This document shows positions 44,984 to 53,880 of a DNA stretch of 64,000 bases, one piece after another (positions within the stretch are counted from its first letter, which is position 1; each line of letters begins with the position of its first letter). The position numbers and the translations under genes are program-made. The stretch covers positions 115,419-179,418 of the forward strand of contig NZ_JAPWGO010000005.1 in the NCBI RefSeq assembly GCF_027213785.1, read 5' to 3'. The notes under the pieces are model-generated. The model did not search any database. It was not told the origin of the DNA and saw only the letters and a program-made list of their open reading frames with translations. The stretch is from Limimaricola sp. G21655-S1. GTDB taxonomy: Bacteria > Pseudomonadota > Alphaproteobacteria > Rhodobacterales > Rhodobacteraceae.

Positions 44984-45748
44984 ATGTCCCGCTATCCGGC
45001 TGCATCGTGTGGATGGACCGACGAGCTGTCGGCACGTTCCCGCCCCGGTTCCTGCCATCGCGCAGTTGGCGCGATGGCAGCCCTGTTCCTGCTCGTCATG
45101 CATACGCAAGGCGGCGCGCAGGTCGCCCTGCCGCCGGACGGCGAAATCGTGGCCGACGACGCCTTGACCTCCCCTGAGAATGGCGGCTTGCGGCGCTGGC
45201 GTATTTCGGCGGGCACTCCGGTGGCTCTCCGGAATGACCCCGGTTCGAAGGCGCCTCCCTTGGCCACCCTTGAAAGCGGCGAGATCCTGACCGGCCATGG
45301 CTGCCTGCGGGTCGAGGCAGGGACATGGTGCGAGGTCCAGAGCATCGCCGACGGCCCGCGCGGCTTTGTTCCCGCCGAGCATCTCGCGCCCGTGGCAGGT
45401 CCCGACGGCATCGTCGCCCGCGGAATCGACGACACGCCCCGGCGCGCGCGGCGGGGCGATTTCGACGTATCGGGAGAGATCGCCTGCGCGCAGGACCGGC
45501 ATCTGCCCATGGCCAGCTGCATGGCCAATGTGGCGCGAAGCGGCGGCGGAGATGCCACGGTCGTGGCGACATTCCCGAACGGTTTCCGGCGCAGGCTCCA
45601 TTTCGGGCACGGGATGTTCCTGCGCGGCGATGCCACGATGTCGGGCGTCGGGACGGACACGGCGTGGCGGCTGGAGGGCGGCATGCATTTCATCCGCGTC
45701 GACGATCAGCGCTTCGAGATACCCGACGCGATGATCGTCGCCCGCTAA
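44984..45748 (+). CDS. Exported SH3-like domain protein
   Basis: 254 aa if the ATG at 44984 (with GGGGGT upstream) is used. A hydrophobic stretch (MAALFLLVMHTQGGA) begins at codon 31, so a shorter form from the ATG at 45074 (224 aa) is also possible. The middle part (AGTPVALRNDPGSKAPPLAT, then CLRVEAGTWCEVQSIADGPR and GFVPAEHLAP) looks like a bacterial SH3 domain. The C-terminal part has a Cys pair and FPNGFRRRLHFGHGMFLRG, seen in small periplasmic Rhodobacteraceae proteins. Function unknown. Confidence 0.72.
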   Translation: MSRYPAASCGWTDELSARSRPGSCHRAVGAMAALFLLVMHTQGGAQVALPPDGEIVADDALTSPENGGLRRWRISAGTPVALRNDPGSKAPPLATLESGEILTGHGCLRVEAGTWCEVQSIADGPRGFVPAEHLAPVAGPDGIVARGIDDTPRRARRGDFDVSGEIACAQDRHLPMASCMANVARSGGGDATVVATFPNGFRRRLHFGHGMFLRGDATMSGVGTDTAWRLEGGMHFIRVDDQRFEIPDAMIVAR

Positions 45749-45818
45749 CGCATGAATGGCGCGACGGGGCGCTTGCCGCAGGCCCCGCGCCGCCCGAAGA
45801 CGGCGCGATGCGCCGCGA

Positions 45819-47111
45819 TCAGCTGCCCGGCGTGAGCTTGTGGATCATGCCCTCGTCCACCGCGGTATAGAGGCTGCCATCCGGGCCGAGCACGACCGAG
45901 CGGAAGCGGCCCGCCTCCATCGGCAGCGTCATCTCGGTGACGTCCACGACCTCGGTGCCATCCTCGTTGAACTCGACCACGTCGATCCGCTGGCCGATCG
46001 GCGTGCCGCCGAAGCCGATCCCCATGACGCCGACCACCATGGCGCCGTTCCAGTCGCCCCACTGCTCGCCCTCGAGGAAGACGGCGGAGGAGGTACCCTG
46101 CGACCAGCCATTGTTGGTCCAGACCGGCGGCATCGCGTCGGGATAGGTGTCGAAATCGGTCATCGGCATGAAGGCCGCCCGCTCGTAGCGGTTCATCCCC
46201 TCGTTCTGGTTCGGCATGTAGCCGCAATAATCGTCCGGGCAGTCGCCGCGACCGGCCATGTTCGGACGCGGGTCCCAGCCGGCATTGCCACCATTCGTCA
46301 GCACCGTGATCTCGTCGGAGTGCCACGGCCCGTGCTCGGCGGTGATCGCCGCGCCGGACCCGGGGTGGAAGGCGATGCCCTGAACGTTGCGGTGGCCGTA
46401 GGTATAGGTGCGCGGGTCGAAGCCCTCGGGCGGGCTGTTCTCGGGATGCGCGTTGCCATCCGTGTCGATGCGCAGCACCTTCGACCCCATCATCGTCGGG
46501 CTTTGCGGGACCTCCTCGTTGTGGTTGTCGCCGGTGGTCAGCCAGAGCGCGCCGTCGGGACCAAAGCGCACCCGGCCGCCATTATGCGCGCCCGGCCCGC
46601 CGAACGGGTGATCCGAGGCCTCCATCTTGTAGGGCACGTCGTCGACGATGTCGGTCCGATCCGACACGCCGGTGAAATCCTCGTTCACCGCGAGGCGCAT
46701 CAGCCGGTTCGTATGCGGCTCCGACATGTTCGAGGTCGAATAGACATAGATGCGGCGGTTGTTCGCGAAGTCCGGATCGACGGCGACACCCTGCATGCCG
46801 GCCTGGCCCTCGCAGAACAGGTCGTCCGCGGTTTCCGGATAGCCCTCGCTGCCGGTCATGCCGAGCAGCGGGTTGACGGTGCCGTCGGGCATCCGCACCG
46901 ACAGGCCCTTGCATTTCTCGGTGAAGAACATCGTGCCGTCATCGAGCAGCGCCATGTCCCAAGGGTTCTCGAGCCCGTCGAGCACCATCTCGTGTTGCAG
47001 GCTGGTGGTGTTCATGCCCGACTGGCCAAGGGCCGGGATCGGGACCATCATGGCGGCGGCGGCGATCGGCAGCAGGGCAGCCGACAGAGTTCCGTGCGTT
47101 GGATAAAGCAT
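45819..47111 (-). CDS. PQQ-type sugar dehydrogenase (sorbosone/glucose dehydrogenase family)
   Basis: 430 aa, periplasmic six-bladed propeller of the soluble glucose/sorbosone dehydrogenase fold. A signal peptide (LSAALLPIAAAAMMVPIPAL) precedes the first blade (LENPWDMALLDDGTMFFTEK). GMQGVAVDPDF, GGPGAHNGGRVRFGPDGALW, YGHRNVQGIAFHP and GSLYTAVDEGMIHKL are family stretches; the His and Arg in them fit PQQ and calcium contacts. The ATG at 47111 follows GGGAGGAG. The cytochrome c gene upstream on the same strand is the likely electron acceptor. PQQ dependence is inferred from the family. Confidence 0.88.
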   Translation of the reverse strand: MLYPTHGTLSAALLPIAAAAMMVPIPALGQSGMNTTSLQHEMVLDGLENPWDMALLDDGTMFFTEKCKGLSVRMPDGTVNPLLGMTGSEGYPETADDLFCEGQAGMQGVAVDPDFANNRRIYVYSTSNMSEPHTNRLMRLAVNEDFTGVSDRTDIVDDVPYKMEASDHPFGGPGAHNGGRVRFGPDGALWLTTGDNHNEEVPQSPTMMGSKVLRIDTDGNAHPENSPPEGFDPRTYTYGHRNVQGIAFHPGSGAAITAEHGPWHSDEITVLTNGGNAGWDPRPNMAGRGDCPDDYCGYMPNQNEGMNRYERAAFMPMTDFDTYPDAMPPVWTNNGWSQGTSSAVFLEGEQWGDWNGAMVVGVMGIGFGGTPIGQRIDVVEFNEDGTEVVDVTEMTLPMEAGRFRSVVLGPDGSLYTAVDEGMIHKLTPGS

Positions 47112-47260
47112 AGTCTCCTCCCAAGAGCTTGCTGAACCGACCACGACGCGACGAACTCCTCCTGACTCAACGTCAAGCCGGCGCGTCAGAGCCTAGGAGC
47201 CCTCGCTCCGAACGGCAACTTCTTTCGGCAGTTACGAGACTTGCGGTCAGGATGGACGGC

Positions 47261-47285
47261 CCCGGGCGACGGGATCGCCCCCGGG
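47261..47285 (-). terminator. GC hairpin between cytochrome c and dehydrogenase genes
   Basis: CCCGGGCGA (47261-47269) pairs with TCGCCCCCGGG (47275-47285), with a 2-nt bulge and 5-nt loop. It lies just past the cytochrome c stop and 150 bp before the dehydrogenase start. It may end or attenuate the cytochrome transcript. Confidence 0.5.
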
Positions 47286-47301
47286 TCAGGACGGCCGGTT
47301 T

Positions 47302-47754
47302 CTATTCCGGCGGCGCTTCCCCGAACTCCGCCACGATGTAGTGCGAGATGTCGAGGATGTCCTGATCCGACAGTTCGGTCGCGTGCGGGATCATCAGCAT
47401 CGAGTTCGGACCGATCTTTTCCCCCTCGCGATAACGCTCGAGACGCTCGACGAGGTATTCCACCTCCTTGTCGGAAAGCATGGGATAGCTCGCCACACCC
47501 TGCGCCTTGGGTCCATGGCAGTTCCGGCAGACGCCCTGATAGGCCTGCTCGCCCGCCACGACATCGGCCTCGATCTCGATATCGGCTTCGGCTTCGGCTT
47601 CGGCTTCGGCTTCGGCTTCGGCTTCGGCTTCGGCTTCGGCTTCGGCTTCGGCTTCGGCTTCGATCTCGGTGCCGGTGTCGGTCTCGGTGTCGAGCGCGAA
47701 AGCGGCGCCTCCAGCGGCCATGGCCAGCAAGGTGAGAATGATCGTTGTCTTCAT
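47302..47754 (-). CDS. Periplasmic cytochrome c with a Glu-Ala repeat linker
   Basis: 150 aa. A signal peptide (MKTTIILTLLAMAAGGAAFA) is followed by an acidic segment with 13 consecutive Glu-Ala pairs and then a single class I cytochrome c domain: haem motif CRNCHG, with Met in SYPMLSDKE or SMLMIPHA as axial ligand. The ATG at 47754 sits in a normal context; a long upstream in-frame extension is rejected. The acidic repeat should form a rigid or extended spacer between the exported N-terminus and the haem domain. It likely accepts electrons from the neighbouring sugar dehydrogenase. Confidence 0.88.
   Translation of the reverse strand: MKTTIILTLLAMAAGGAAFALDTETDTGTEIEAEAEAEAEAEAEAEAEAEAEAEAEADIEIEADVVAGEQAYQGVCRNCHGPKAQGVASYPMLSDKEVEYLVERLERYREGEKIGPNSMLMIPHATELSDQDILDISHYIVAEFGEAPPE
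47584..47661 (-). repeat. Perfect 13-copy hexanucleotide repeat (GAAGCC, coding Glu-Ala)
   Basis: GGCTTC on the plus strand is repeated 13 times without error over 78 bases inside the cytochrome c gene; on the coding strand this is GAAGCC, Glu-Ala. Slippage would change length by two residues and keep the frame. Perfect sequence, rather than mixed Glu/Ala codons, suggests recent expansion. Confidence 0.97.
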
Positions 47755-48208
47755 GAGAACTGCCTCCCTCACAGCGCATGAGACGAACTCGGTATGCTTG
47801 CCATGTGGCAATCCAGAGCACGGAGGTCGCCGGATACGAACGCTATCGGTTCCGCCGCACCGGTCAAGGCGCTTGTCGTCGACCGCGCTCGCCCGGCAGG
47901 GCCAGTGGGTCACTGGCCGAGGCCAGAAACAGGGGCCGTCAGGCGTCCGCCCAGGCCAGGAGGGCGGTCTCGATCAGCTCATGGTCACGCTCTGGGGCTC
48001 ACGCGCTCGCCTGCCCCATGGGCCTGATGGCCCCGGTCCGCCCCAGCGGGGCTCGCCCCGGAAATGGGGTGGGTTACCGCGCCAGCCCCAGAAGGAGCCG
48101 CCCGGAGACACGGGCCACACTCTCCACCCTGAGCAAGCGCGAGAGGCGTTCATGCGCACCGCCCCCCGTGCCATGGCTTGCCCGAGACCCCGGCGACCGG
48201 AAGAGCCC
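47755..48208. other. Intergenic region upstream of cytochrome c
   Basis: 454 bases between the cytochrome start and the end of the kinase gene, both on the minus strand. No protein was recognised. It should hold the cytochrome promoter; no clear -35/-10 was picked out. Confidence 0.4.
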
Positions 48209-50206
48209 TCAGTCGCAGGCCTCGTCGCAGGGGCCGTCCTGCACCGCCGAGAGCGGGCAGCGCAATTGCCAGACGAGCCCATCGCGGTCGTAGTCGATGC
48301 TGACCTCTCCCGACATCGACGATGCGGTCAGCTGGTCTAGCACGGTGGTGCCGAAGCCCACCCTTTCGGGCGCGGCCACCGGGGGCCCGCCGATTTCCCG
48401 CCAGCCCATGCGGAAGCCGTCCCCCTCGATGTCCCACGAGATCTCGACGCGGCCAGCCTCGTTGCTCAGGCTTCCGTATTTGGCGGCATTCGTGGCCAGC
48501 TCGTGCAGGGCCATCCCGAGCGCCTGCGCCACGGCGGGCGGCACCGTGACGGGGGGGCCGGACAGCACGACGCGTTGCCCGAGCGCGCCGAAATGCCCCA
48601 CCTGCCCCTGCACCAGATCGGCGAGGCTGACGCGTCGCCACTCGTTGTTCACAAGGAGATCCTGGTTCGCGGCGAGCGCCTGCAGGCGCTCGCGGAAGGT
48701 CTCGACGAAATCCCGAGGCGAGCGCGTCGCGGTCTGCCGCGCGATCACCTGCACGATCGAGAGCAGGTTCTTGCTGCGGTGGTTCACCTCGCGCATGAGC
48801 ATGTGCCGCAGCGCCTCGGAACGCTTGCGCTCGGTGATGTCCTGGATGACCTTGATCAGGTAATCGATCCGACCCTCGGCATCGCGCACGCAGCTGACCG
48901 TGGTGTGGCCCCAGACGGGCTGGCCGTCCTTGTGGAGATACCGCTTCTCCAGCTCGTATTCCTCGGCCTTTCCGGCCGCGAGCTGGCCCCGGGCCGCCTC
49001 GCCCATGGCCCGATCGGCCGGGTGGGTGAACTCGTCGAGCGGGTGCCCCTCCATCTCCCCGACCTCGTGGCCGAGCATCCGCGCCAGGCTGTCATTGACC
49101 CGCACCAGCGTCCCGTCCCCGCCGACGATGCTGATGCCGACGCCCGCGTTCTGGAACGTCGCCTTGAAGCGGCGCTCGGCCGCCTCGATGGCGCGGGTCC
49201 GCTCGACCACGCGGGCTTCGAGCTCGTCATTGACGCGGGCCAGCTCGCGCAGCGCCTGCCGCTGCTGCCGGATGATCGCCGCCACGATGAGCCCGGTCGA
49301 GGCGGCCACGAGAATGAGCGCCTGCAGCTTGGCGTGCAGCATGGCGATGCCCGCGGCCGAAAGCGGCGCGTTCTGGAGGTTCTGCGCATACATGCCGATG
49401 GCCAGCGTCAGCAGCAGCACGGCGAGCGCGACGCCGCGAAACTCGAACCGCAGCGCCGCCCAGAGGATCGGGACCGGCAGGAGAAAGGCGAATTCGGCGC
49501 CGTTCGACAGCACCCACAGGCTCAGCCCCGACAGGACGACCCCGATGGCGACGGCCTCGGCGGCCTGCCTCGCACTTGGCCACGCCTTTTCGCGCCAGGC
49601 ATTGGCGGCCGAGATGACCAACGGGGTCGCGATCAGGATGCCGGTCGCGTCCCCGAGCCACCAGGCCGGCCAGGTCGTGGTGAACGGGTTGGTCCCCGCG
49701 GCGGCCTCGACCGCGCTGCCCAGCGTCGCGCTGACGACCGGTGCCGCCAGCACGCCGATGGCAAGGAAGGCCAGCACCTGGCGCAGCGTGGCAAAGCGGC
49801 GGATCGGCGCCTTCAGGTCCGGCGCGAGCAAAAGCGCGGCCGTGACGACCGCCGCCGCGTTCGCCACGATATATCCCAACGCCCAGATCAGCGGGTTGTG
49901 ATACCAAAGCGCGTTGCCGGTCAGCTCGCCCAAGGCGCCGATCCCGATCCACCAGCCCCAGCTCCGTCGCGGCTGCGTCAGCAGCATCGCGAGAACGACG
50001 CCGTTGGGCGGCCAGAGGGTGATCGGCATGTCCGGGATGACCACCATCCAGCGGCCGAAGCCGACCGAGAGCATGTAGGTGATGTAGAAAAGGACAAGTT
50101 TCGCGCCGCCGGGGCTGCCGGAGAACAGGCTCGACCTCATGCGCAGCAATACACCGCGATGCCCGTGGCCCCCGTGGCCGTTCGACGTGTCGGTAGCGGA
50201 CGCCAT
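48209..50206 (-). CDS. MASE1-PAS sensor kinase of the HWE family
   Basis: 665 aa. The N-terminal ~275 residues form a MASE1-type membrane sensor with about eight helices (GRWMVVIPDMPITLWPPNGV is characteristic). A short coil leads to a PAS/PAC domain (~347-460, FQNAGVGISIVGGDGTLVRV). The kinase core has His476 in MREVNHRSKNLLSIVQ, the N-box HELATNAAKYG (~568) and the W-x-E of HWE kinases (GWRE, ~602). The ATG at 50206 follows GGAGGGG; a longer in-frame start is less likely. HWE kinases in alphaproteobacteria often feed the general stress response. No response regulator is adjacent. Confidence 0.92.
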   Translation of the reverse strand: MASATDTSNGHGGHGHRGVLLRMRSSLFSGSPGGAKLVLFYITYMLSVGFGRWMVVIPDMPITLWPPNGVVLAMLLTQPRRSWGWWIGIGALGELTGNALWYHNPLIWALGYIVANAAAVVTAALLLAPDLKAPIRRFATLRQVLAFLAIGVLAAPVVSATLGSAVEAAAGTNPFTTTWPAWWLGDATGILIATPLVISAANAWREKAWPSARQAAEAVAIGVVLSGLSLWVLSNGAEFAFLLPVPILWAALRFEFRGVALAVLLLTLAIGMYAQNLQNAPLSAAGIAMLHAKLQALILVAASTGLIVAAIIRQQRQALRELARVNDELEARVVERTRAIEAAERRFKATFQNAGVGISIVGGDGTLVRVNDSLARMLGHEVGEMEGHPLDEFTHPADRAMGEAARGQLAAGKAEEYELEKRYLHKDGQPVWGHTTVSCVRDAEGRIDYLIKVIQDITERKRSEALRHMLMREVNHRSKNLLSIVQVIARQTATRSPRDFVETFRERLQALAANQDLLVNNEWRRVSLADLVQGQVGHFGALGQRVVLSGPPVTVPPAVAQALGMALHELATNAAKYGSLSNEAGRVEISWDIEGDGFRMGWREIGGPPVAAPERVGFGTTVLDQLTASSMSGEVSIDYDRDGLVWQLRCPLSAVQDGPCDEACD

Positions 50207-50414
50207 GCGATCTCGTTCCCCTCCAGGAAAGAACCCAACGCCCGTGACACGGGGCACATGCAATCCGGCTCGTGAACCGGCAACGACCGGCCGCCCGATA
50301 TGGATTGGCATCCTTCTGTCTTAGGGCCGAGAGATCAAGAGCGGAAGCGTGTGTCGCCTTGACGGCGCGGTATCGAACCGCGGAAGTTGAAGCTTCCCTG
50401 AAGGCGGTGATGCG

Positions 50415-51968
50415 ATGACCCAGCTCGTTCAGCCTCGTCTCGTGAACCCGCCCGAGGGCGATCCCGGCCTCTATCTCGATTTCCGCTTCGGCCGCCGCGC
50501 CCTGCTGTTCGACCTCGGCGATCTCGCGCCGCTTACGCCGCGCGAGCTGCTGCGCGTCAGCCACGCCTTCGTCTCGCATGCCCATATGGATCATGTCGCG
50601 GGCTTCGACCGCCTGTTGCGGCTGCGGCTGCATCGGCCGCGCCCGCTCACCATCATCGGCCCCGAAGGGTTCCTGCGGCAGACCGGGAACCGCTTGGGCG
50701 CCTTCACCTGGAACCTGCTCGACGAAAGCTCCGTCGATTTCCGCCTCACGGTGCAGGAATTCGACGGCAGCCAGATCTCGGCCGCGGCGGAATTCCGCGC
50801 CCGGGAGGCGTTTCGCCGCCGCGACCTCGCCCCGCCCGCCCTCGATCCCGGTCTCGTCCTTGCCGAGACCGATTTCACCGTCGAGGCCACGGCGCTCGAC
50901 CACAAGGTGCCCTCGCTCGGCTTCGCCCTGCAGGAGCGGCTGCGCGTCAATGTCTGGCGCAGCGCGCTCGACGCGCGCGGCCTGCCGGTGGGCCCGTGGA
51001 TCGACGCGGCCAAGACCGCCATCCGCTCGGGTGCGCCCGATGAGCGGTGCATCGAGATCCCCGGCCACGGGGCCATGCGGCTCGGCGATCTGCGCGGCAG
51101 CGTCCTGCAGGTCGGGGCCGGGCAACGGGTGGCCTATGTCACCGACGCCGCCGACACCGCCGCGAACCGCGACCGGATCGTGGCGCTGGCCCGCGATGCC
51201 GACCAGCTCTTCATCGAAGCCGCTTTTCTCGAAGCCGACCGCGACCTCGCCACGGCCACGGCGCATCTGACCGCCCGTAGTGCCGGAGAGCTGGCCCGCG
51301 CCGCCGGGGCCCGCCGGGTGTCCGGCTTTCACCACTCGGCCCGCTACAGCGAAGACGCGGGGCTGCTCGCCGCCGAACTCGCCGCCGCGGCCGATCCCGA
51401 TGCGGCGGCCGGCGCCGACGACCCGCCCGCAACCGTCGCGAACGGAGAGCCGAACTGGGTCCGGCGGTGGCTGCGAAGCGGTCTTTCGACCGAGGCCGCG
51501 CTCGTCCGTTTCGACGGGCTGCCCTGCATCGACACGGGCGACCTCATCGGCAGCTGGCGGGGCGCGGGACTGCCGACCGGCCACCCGCTCGACGGCCTGC
51601 TCGAACGCCTCGGCTGGCGCGGCAAGCGCTTCGAAAGCGAGGACCGCGTCGATCCGCTGATCTTCGAGCCCGGGGTGAGGCTCGACCCCGCGCGCCTGCC
51701 GATGAAGACGGCGCTGCGCTGGCCCCGGCTCGCGCAGAGCCGCCTGAGCCGCGCGGGCTTCGTTCTGCTGCGCCCGGCGCTGCGCGCGCATGGCCCGGCG
51801 GCGCATCTCGCCCCGATCCGGTTTCGCGGCTGCACCAGCGCGGCGATGATCTATGACCGCCAGCCGATCACCGACCATTTCCGCCGGATCGACGCGACCC
51901 GCGTCCTCGGCCTGATGCAGACGCGCATGGCGCCCCCGTATTTCTTCCTGCTCAGGGCCGAGGAATGA
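50415..51968 (+). CDS. RNase Z-like metallo-beta-lactamase fold fused to GXWXG/DUF4334 domain
   Basis: 517 aa. Residues 1-320 show an RNase Z-type MBL fold: SHAHMDH (His55, His57, Asp59, His60), LDHKVPSLGF (His163), VAYVTDAADT and the RNase Z-like closing FHHSARY. Residues ~350-517 match a different family: the GXWXG motif (GSWRG, 379-383) followed by a DUF4334-like region ending DATRVLGLMQTRMAPPYFFL. True RNase Z ends near residue 310, so this is a two-domain fusion. The start follows GGCGGTGATGCG with a fair ribosome site. It is divergent from the kinase and convergent with two SDRs. Substrate unknown; tRNA processing is unlikely. Confidence 0.8.
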   Translation: MTQLVQPRLVNPPEGDPGLYLDFRFGRRALLFDLGDLAPLTPRELLRVSHAFVSHAHMDHVAGFDRLLRLRLHRPRPLTIIGPEGFLRQTGNRLGAFTWNLLDESSVDFRLTVQEFDGSQISAAAEFRAREAFRRRDLAPPALDPGLVLAETDFTVEATALDHKVPSLGFALQERLRVNVWRSALDARGLPVGPWIDAAKTAIRSGAPDERCIEIPGHGAMRLGDLRGSVLQVGAGQRVAYVTDAADTAANRDRIVALARDADQLFIEAAFLEADRDLATATAHLTARSAGELARAAGARRVSGFHHSARYSEDAGLLAAELAAAADPDAAAGADDPPATVANGEPNWVRRWLRSGLSTEAALVRFDGLPCIDTGDLIGSWRGAGLPTGHPLDGLLERLGWRGKRFESEDRVDPLIFEPGVRLDPARLPMKTALRWPRLAQSRLSRAGFVLLRPALRAHGPAAHLAPIRFRGCTSAAMIYDRQPITDHFRRIDATRVLGLMQTRMAPPYFFLLRAEE

Positions 51969-51995
51969 CGGCGCCCGGTCGCGCCATCTGGCCCA

Positions 51996-52769
51996 TCACT
52001 CCCGACGCTTCGCACCCAGCTCGTGCAGCCGGGTCGTGATCGCCTTGGGGGTCACGCCCGAGAACAGGCTGACCAGCTTGCTCTCCGGGCCGGGCACCAC
52101 GTCCACCTTGCCCGCCATCATCGCGTCCCAGCCCTTGCGCGCCACCATGGCCGCGTCCCGTTTGGGCATGTCGTGCAGCAGCGTGCCCTTCAGCCCCTTG
52201 TCGTAGATCGGCGTGTCGACCGGCCCCGGCATCAGGCAGGTGATCGTCACCCCGGTCTCCCTGAACTCGTCCGAGAGCGCCCAGGCGAGCCCGTTCACAT
52301 AGGCCTTGGTCGCGTTGTAGACGGCGTTGTACGGCCCCGGCACCTGCCCAGCGATCGAGCCGGTGACGAGGATCCGCCCCCTGCCCTGCGCCCGCATCAC
52401 GCGCCCGACCCTGTGGATCATCAAGGTGGTCTGCTTGACGTTGAGGTCGATGCGCTCGGCGATGTCCTCCCATTTCTGCTCGACGAAGGGATCGCCGAGC
52501 GCCAGCCCGGCATTGGCGAAGAACAGCTCGATCTCCCGCCCCTCCAAGCGCGACCAAAGCGCCTCCACCCCTTGGCGCGTCGAGAGATCGGCGCGCACCG
52601 CCTCGACCTCGCCGCCAAGACGGCGCAGCTGCTCGGCGGCCTGCTCCAATGCCTCGCCATGGGCGCAGATGACGAGGGCATGGCCCTCCTCGACCGCGAT
52701 CCGGGCGAGCTGGTAGCCGATCCCCGAAGAGCCGCCGGTGATGACCGCGAGTCCCTTGCCCGTCATCAT
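51996..52769 (-). CDS. Short-chain dehydrogenase/reductase 2
   Basis: 257 aa classical SDR: cofactor motif TGGSSGIG near residue 11, ANAG (FFANAGLALG), catalytic Ser in VTGSIAG and YNATK (Tyr-x3-Lys) near residue 155. The start ATG overlaps the stop of the paralogous SDR just upstream (ATGA). The two proteins share the layout SIAGxxPGxYxAVYNATKAY and similar C-termini, so they arose by duplication. Substrate unknown. Confidence 0.9.
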   Translation of the reverse strand: MMTGKGLAVITGGSSGIGYQLARIAVEEGHALVICAHGEALEQAAEQLRRLGGEVEAVRADLSTRQGVEALWSRLEGREIELFFANAGLALGDPFVEQKWEDIAERIDLNVKQTTLMIHRVGRVMRAQGRGRILVTGSIAGQVPGPYNAVYNATKAYVNGLAWALSDEFRETGVTITCLMPGPVDTPIYDKGLKGTLLHDMPKRDAAMVARKGWDAMMAGKVDVVPGPESKLVSLFSGVTPKAITTRLHELGAKRRE

Positions 52770-53548
52770 TTCTCTCCCTCGGGCTTGGCCATGCGGCGGT
52801 GCAGCTGCGCCAGCACCGCTTCGGGCAGCACGCCGGTCAGCGCCGCCTGCACCTTGTTCATGAAGCCCGAGGTCAGGCCGGACTCCCCCTTCATCATCGC
52901 CTCGTAGCCATCGCGCGCGACCTTGGCCGGATCGGCCTTGTTCTCGTCCTGCCCGACCGGTGTGTCCTCCATATGGGCGCGCTCGAAAAAACGCGTGTCG
53001 ACGGGGCCGGGGCGCAGGCAGGTGATCGTGACGCCGCTATCCTCGATCTCCGATCCCAGCCCCAGCGACAGGTTGTCGAGATAGGCCTTGGTGGCGTTGT
53101 AGACGGCCTGGTAGCTGCCCGGGATCATCCCGGCGATCGAGCCGGTGACCAGCACCCGTCCCTCGCCCCGCGCCACCATGTCCCGCAGCACCCGGTGCAG
53201 CGTCGCGGTGGTGCCCTTGACGTTCAGGTCGATCACCCGCGCGATCTCGTCCCATTCCTGATCGAGAAAGGCGTGACCGAGACCGACACCGGCATTGGCC
53301 ATGAAATAGTCGACCCGGCGCGTGCCGATCCGCTCGAACAGCTCCGCCACCCCCTGCGCGGTCGCGAGATCGGCGCGCAGCGCCTCGACCGGGGCCCCGG
53401 TCGAGAGCCTTGCCCCCGCGGCCTCGATCCCGGCCTCATCGGCCACGATCAGCACGTCGTGCCCATCCTCCGCCGCCAGCCGCGCCAGTTCGAAGCCGAT
53501 CCCGGACGAGGCACCGGTGACGACCGCGAAACGCCCCGTCCGTTTCAT
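52766..53548 (-). CDS. Short-chain dehydrogenase/reductase 1
   Basis: 260 aa classical SDR with TGASSGIG, MANAGVGLGHAF, VTGSIAGMIPGSYQAVYNAT and the following K, A, Y of the active site. The ATG at 53548 follows GGGGGATG; extra in-frame codons upstream are rejected. It is the first gene of a two-SDR operon; the second copy starts within its stop codon. The tandem may act as a heteromer or on successive substrates. Confidence 0.9.
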   Translation of the reverse strand: MKRTGRFAVVTGASSGIGFELARLAAEDGHDVLIVADEAGIEAAGARLSTGAPVEALRADLATAQGVAELFERIGTRRVDYFMANAGVGLGHAFLDQEWDEIARVIDLNVKGTTATLHRVLRDMVARGEGRVLVTGSIAGMIPGSYQAVYNATKAYLDNLSLGLGSEIEDSGVTITCLRPGPVDTRFFERAHMEDTPVGQDENKADPAKVARDGYEAMMKGESGLTSGFMNKVQAALTGVLPEAVLAQLHRRMAKPEGEK

Positions 53549-53880
53549 GCCATCCCCCGGCCGGGCATTGGCGCGGCCTTGCGCGTGTTGCGGCAAGGGC
53601 CACCCTGTCGGCACCGCCGGTTCGCGCAACGGGGCACACGACCCGGACGGGGCATGGTGCGCGCTTCATCGGGACGATTGCAGGTCATGACCGGTTCTCC
53701 TCCTTCGCCATGGGCCTGCGAGCCGAACCGCAGAGCGGGAACGCGGTTCCGCGTCGGGACGGTACCGCGCAAAACCCCAGCCTCCCGGCGAGGGTCATGC
53801 CCGCTTACTCCAGAGCCGTCCCACGGTGTTGTGAGCCAGCGGCGCTGGACAGCCACGCCGGGCGGCCGATGATTCAACGC
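53549..53880. promoter_or_regulatory. Divergent intergenic region between SDR and serine hydrolase genes
   Basis: 332 bases holding the promoters of both flanking genes. The palindrome GGAACGCGGTTCC (~53738-53750) is the only clear symmetric element. No gene was recognised. Confidence 0.35.

Noticed and set aside
47584..47661. CRISPR-like repeat array
   Set aside because: The repeats are 6 bp with no spacers and lie in frame within a cytochrome gene.
49227..51878. An 883-codon minus-strand open frame across the kinase and MBL genes
   Set aside because: It spans two real genes in wrong frames and reads as low-complexity Arg/Ala/Gly-rich sequence.
50415..51968. Calling this gene a true tRNA RNase Z
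   Set aside because: The MBL motifs fit, but the protein is far too long, has a DUF4334-like tail and is not in a housekeeping context.
53738..53750. GGAAC-containing palindrome as a general stress (EcfG) promoter
   Set aside because: The GGAAC element is present, but no CGTT follows at the required 16-17 bp spacing.
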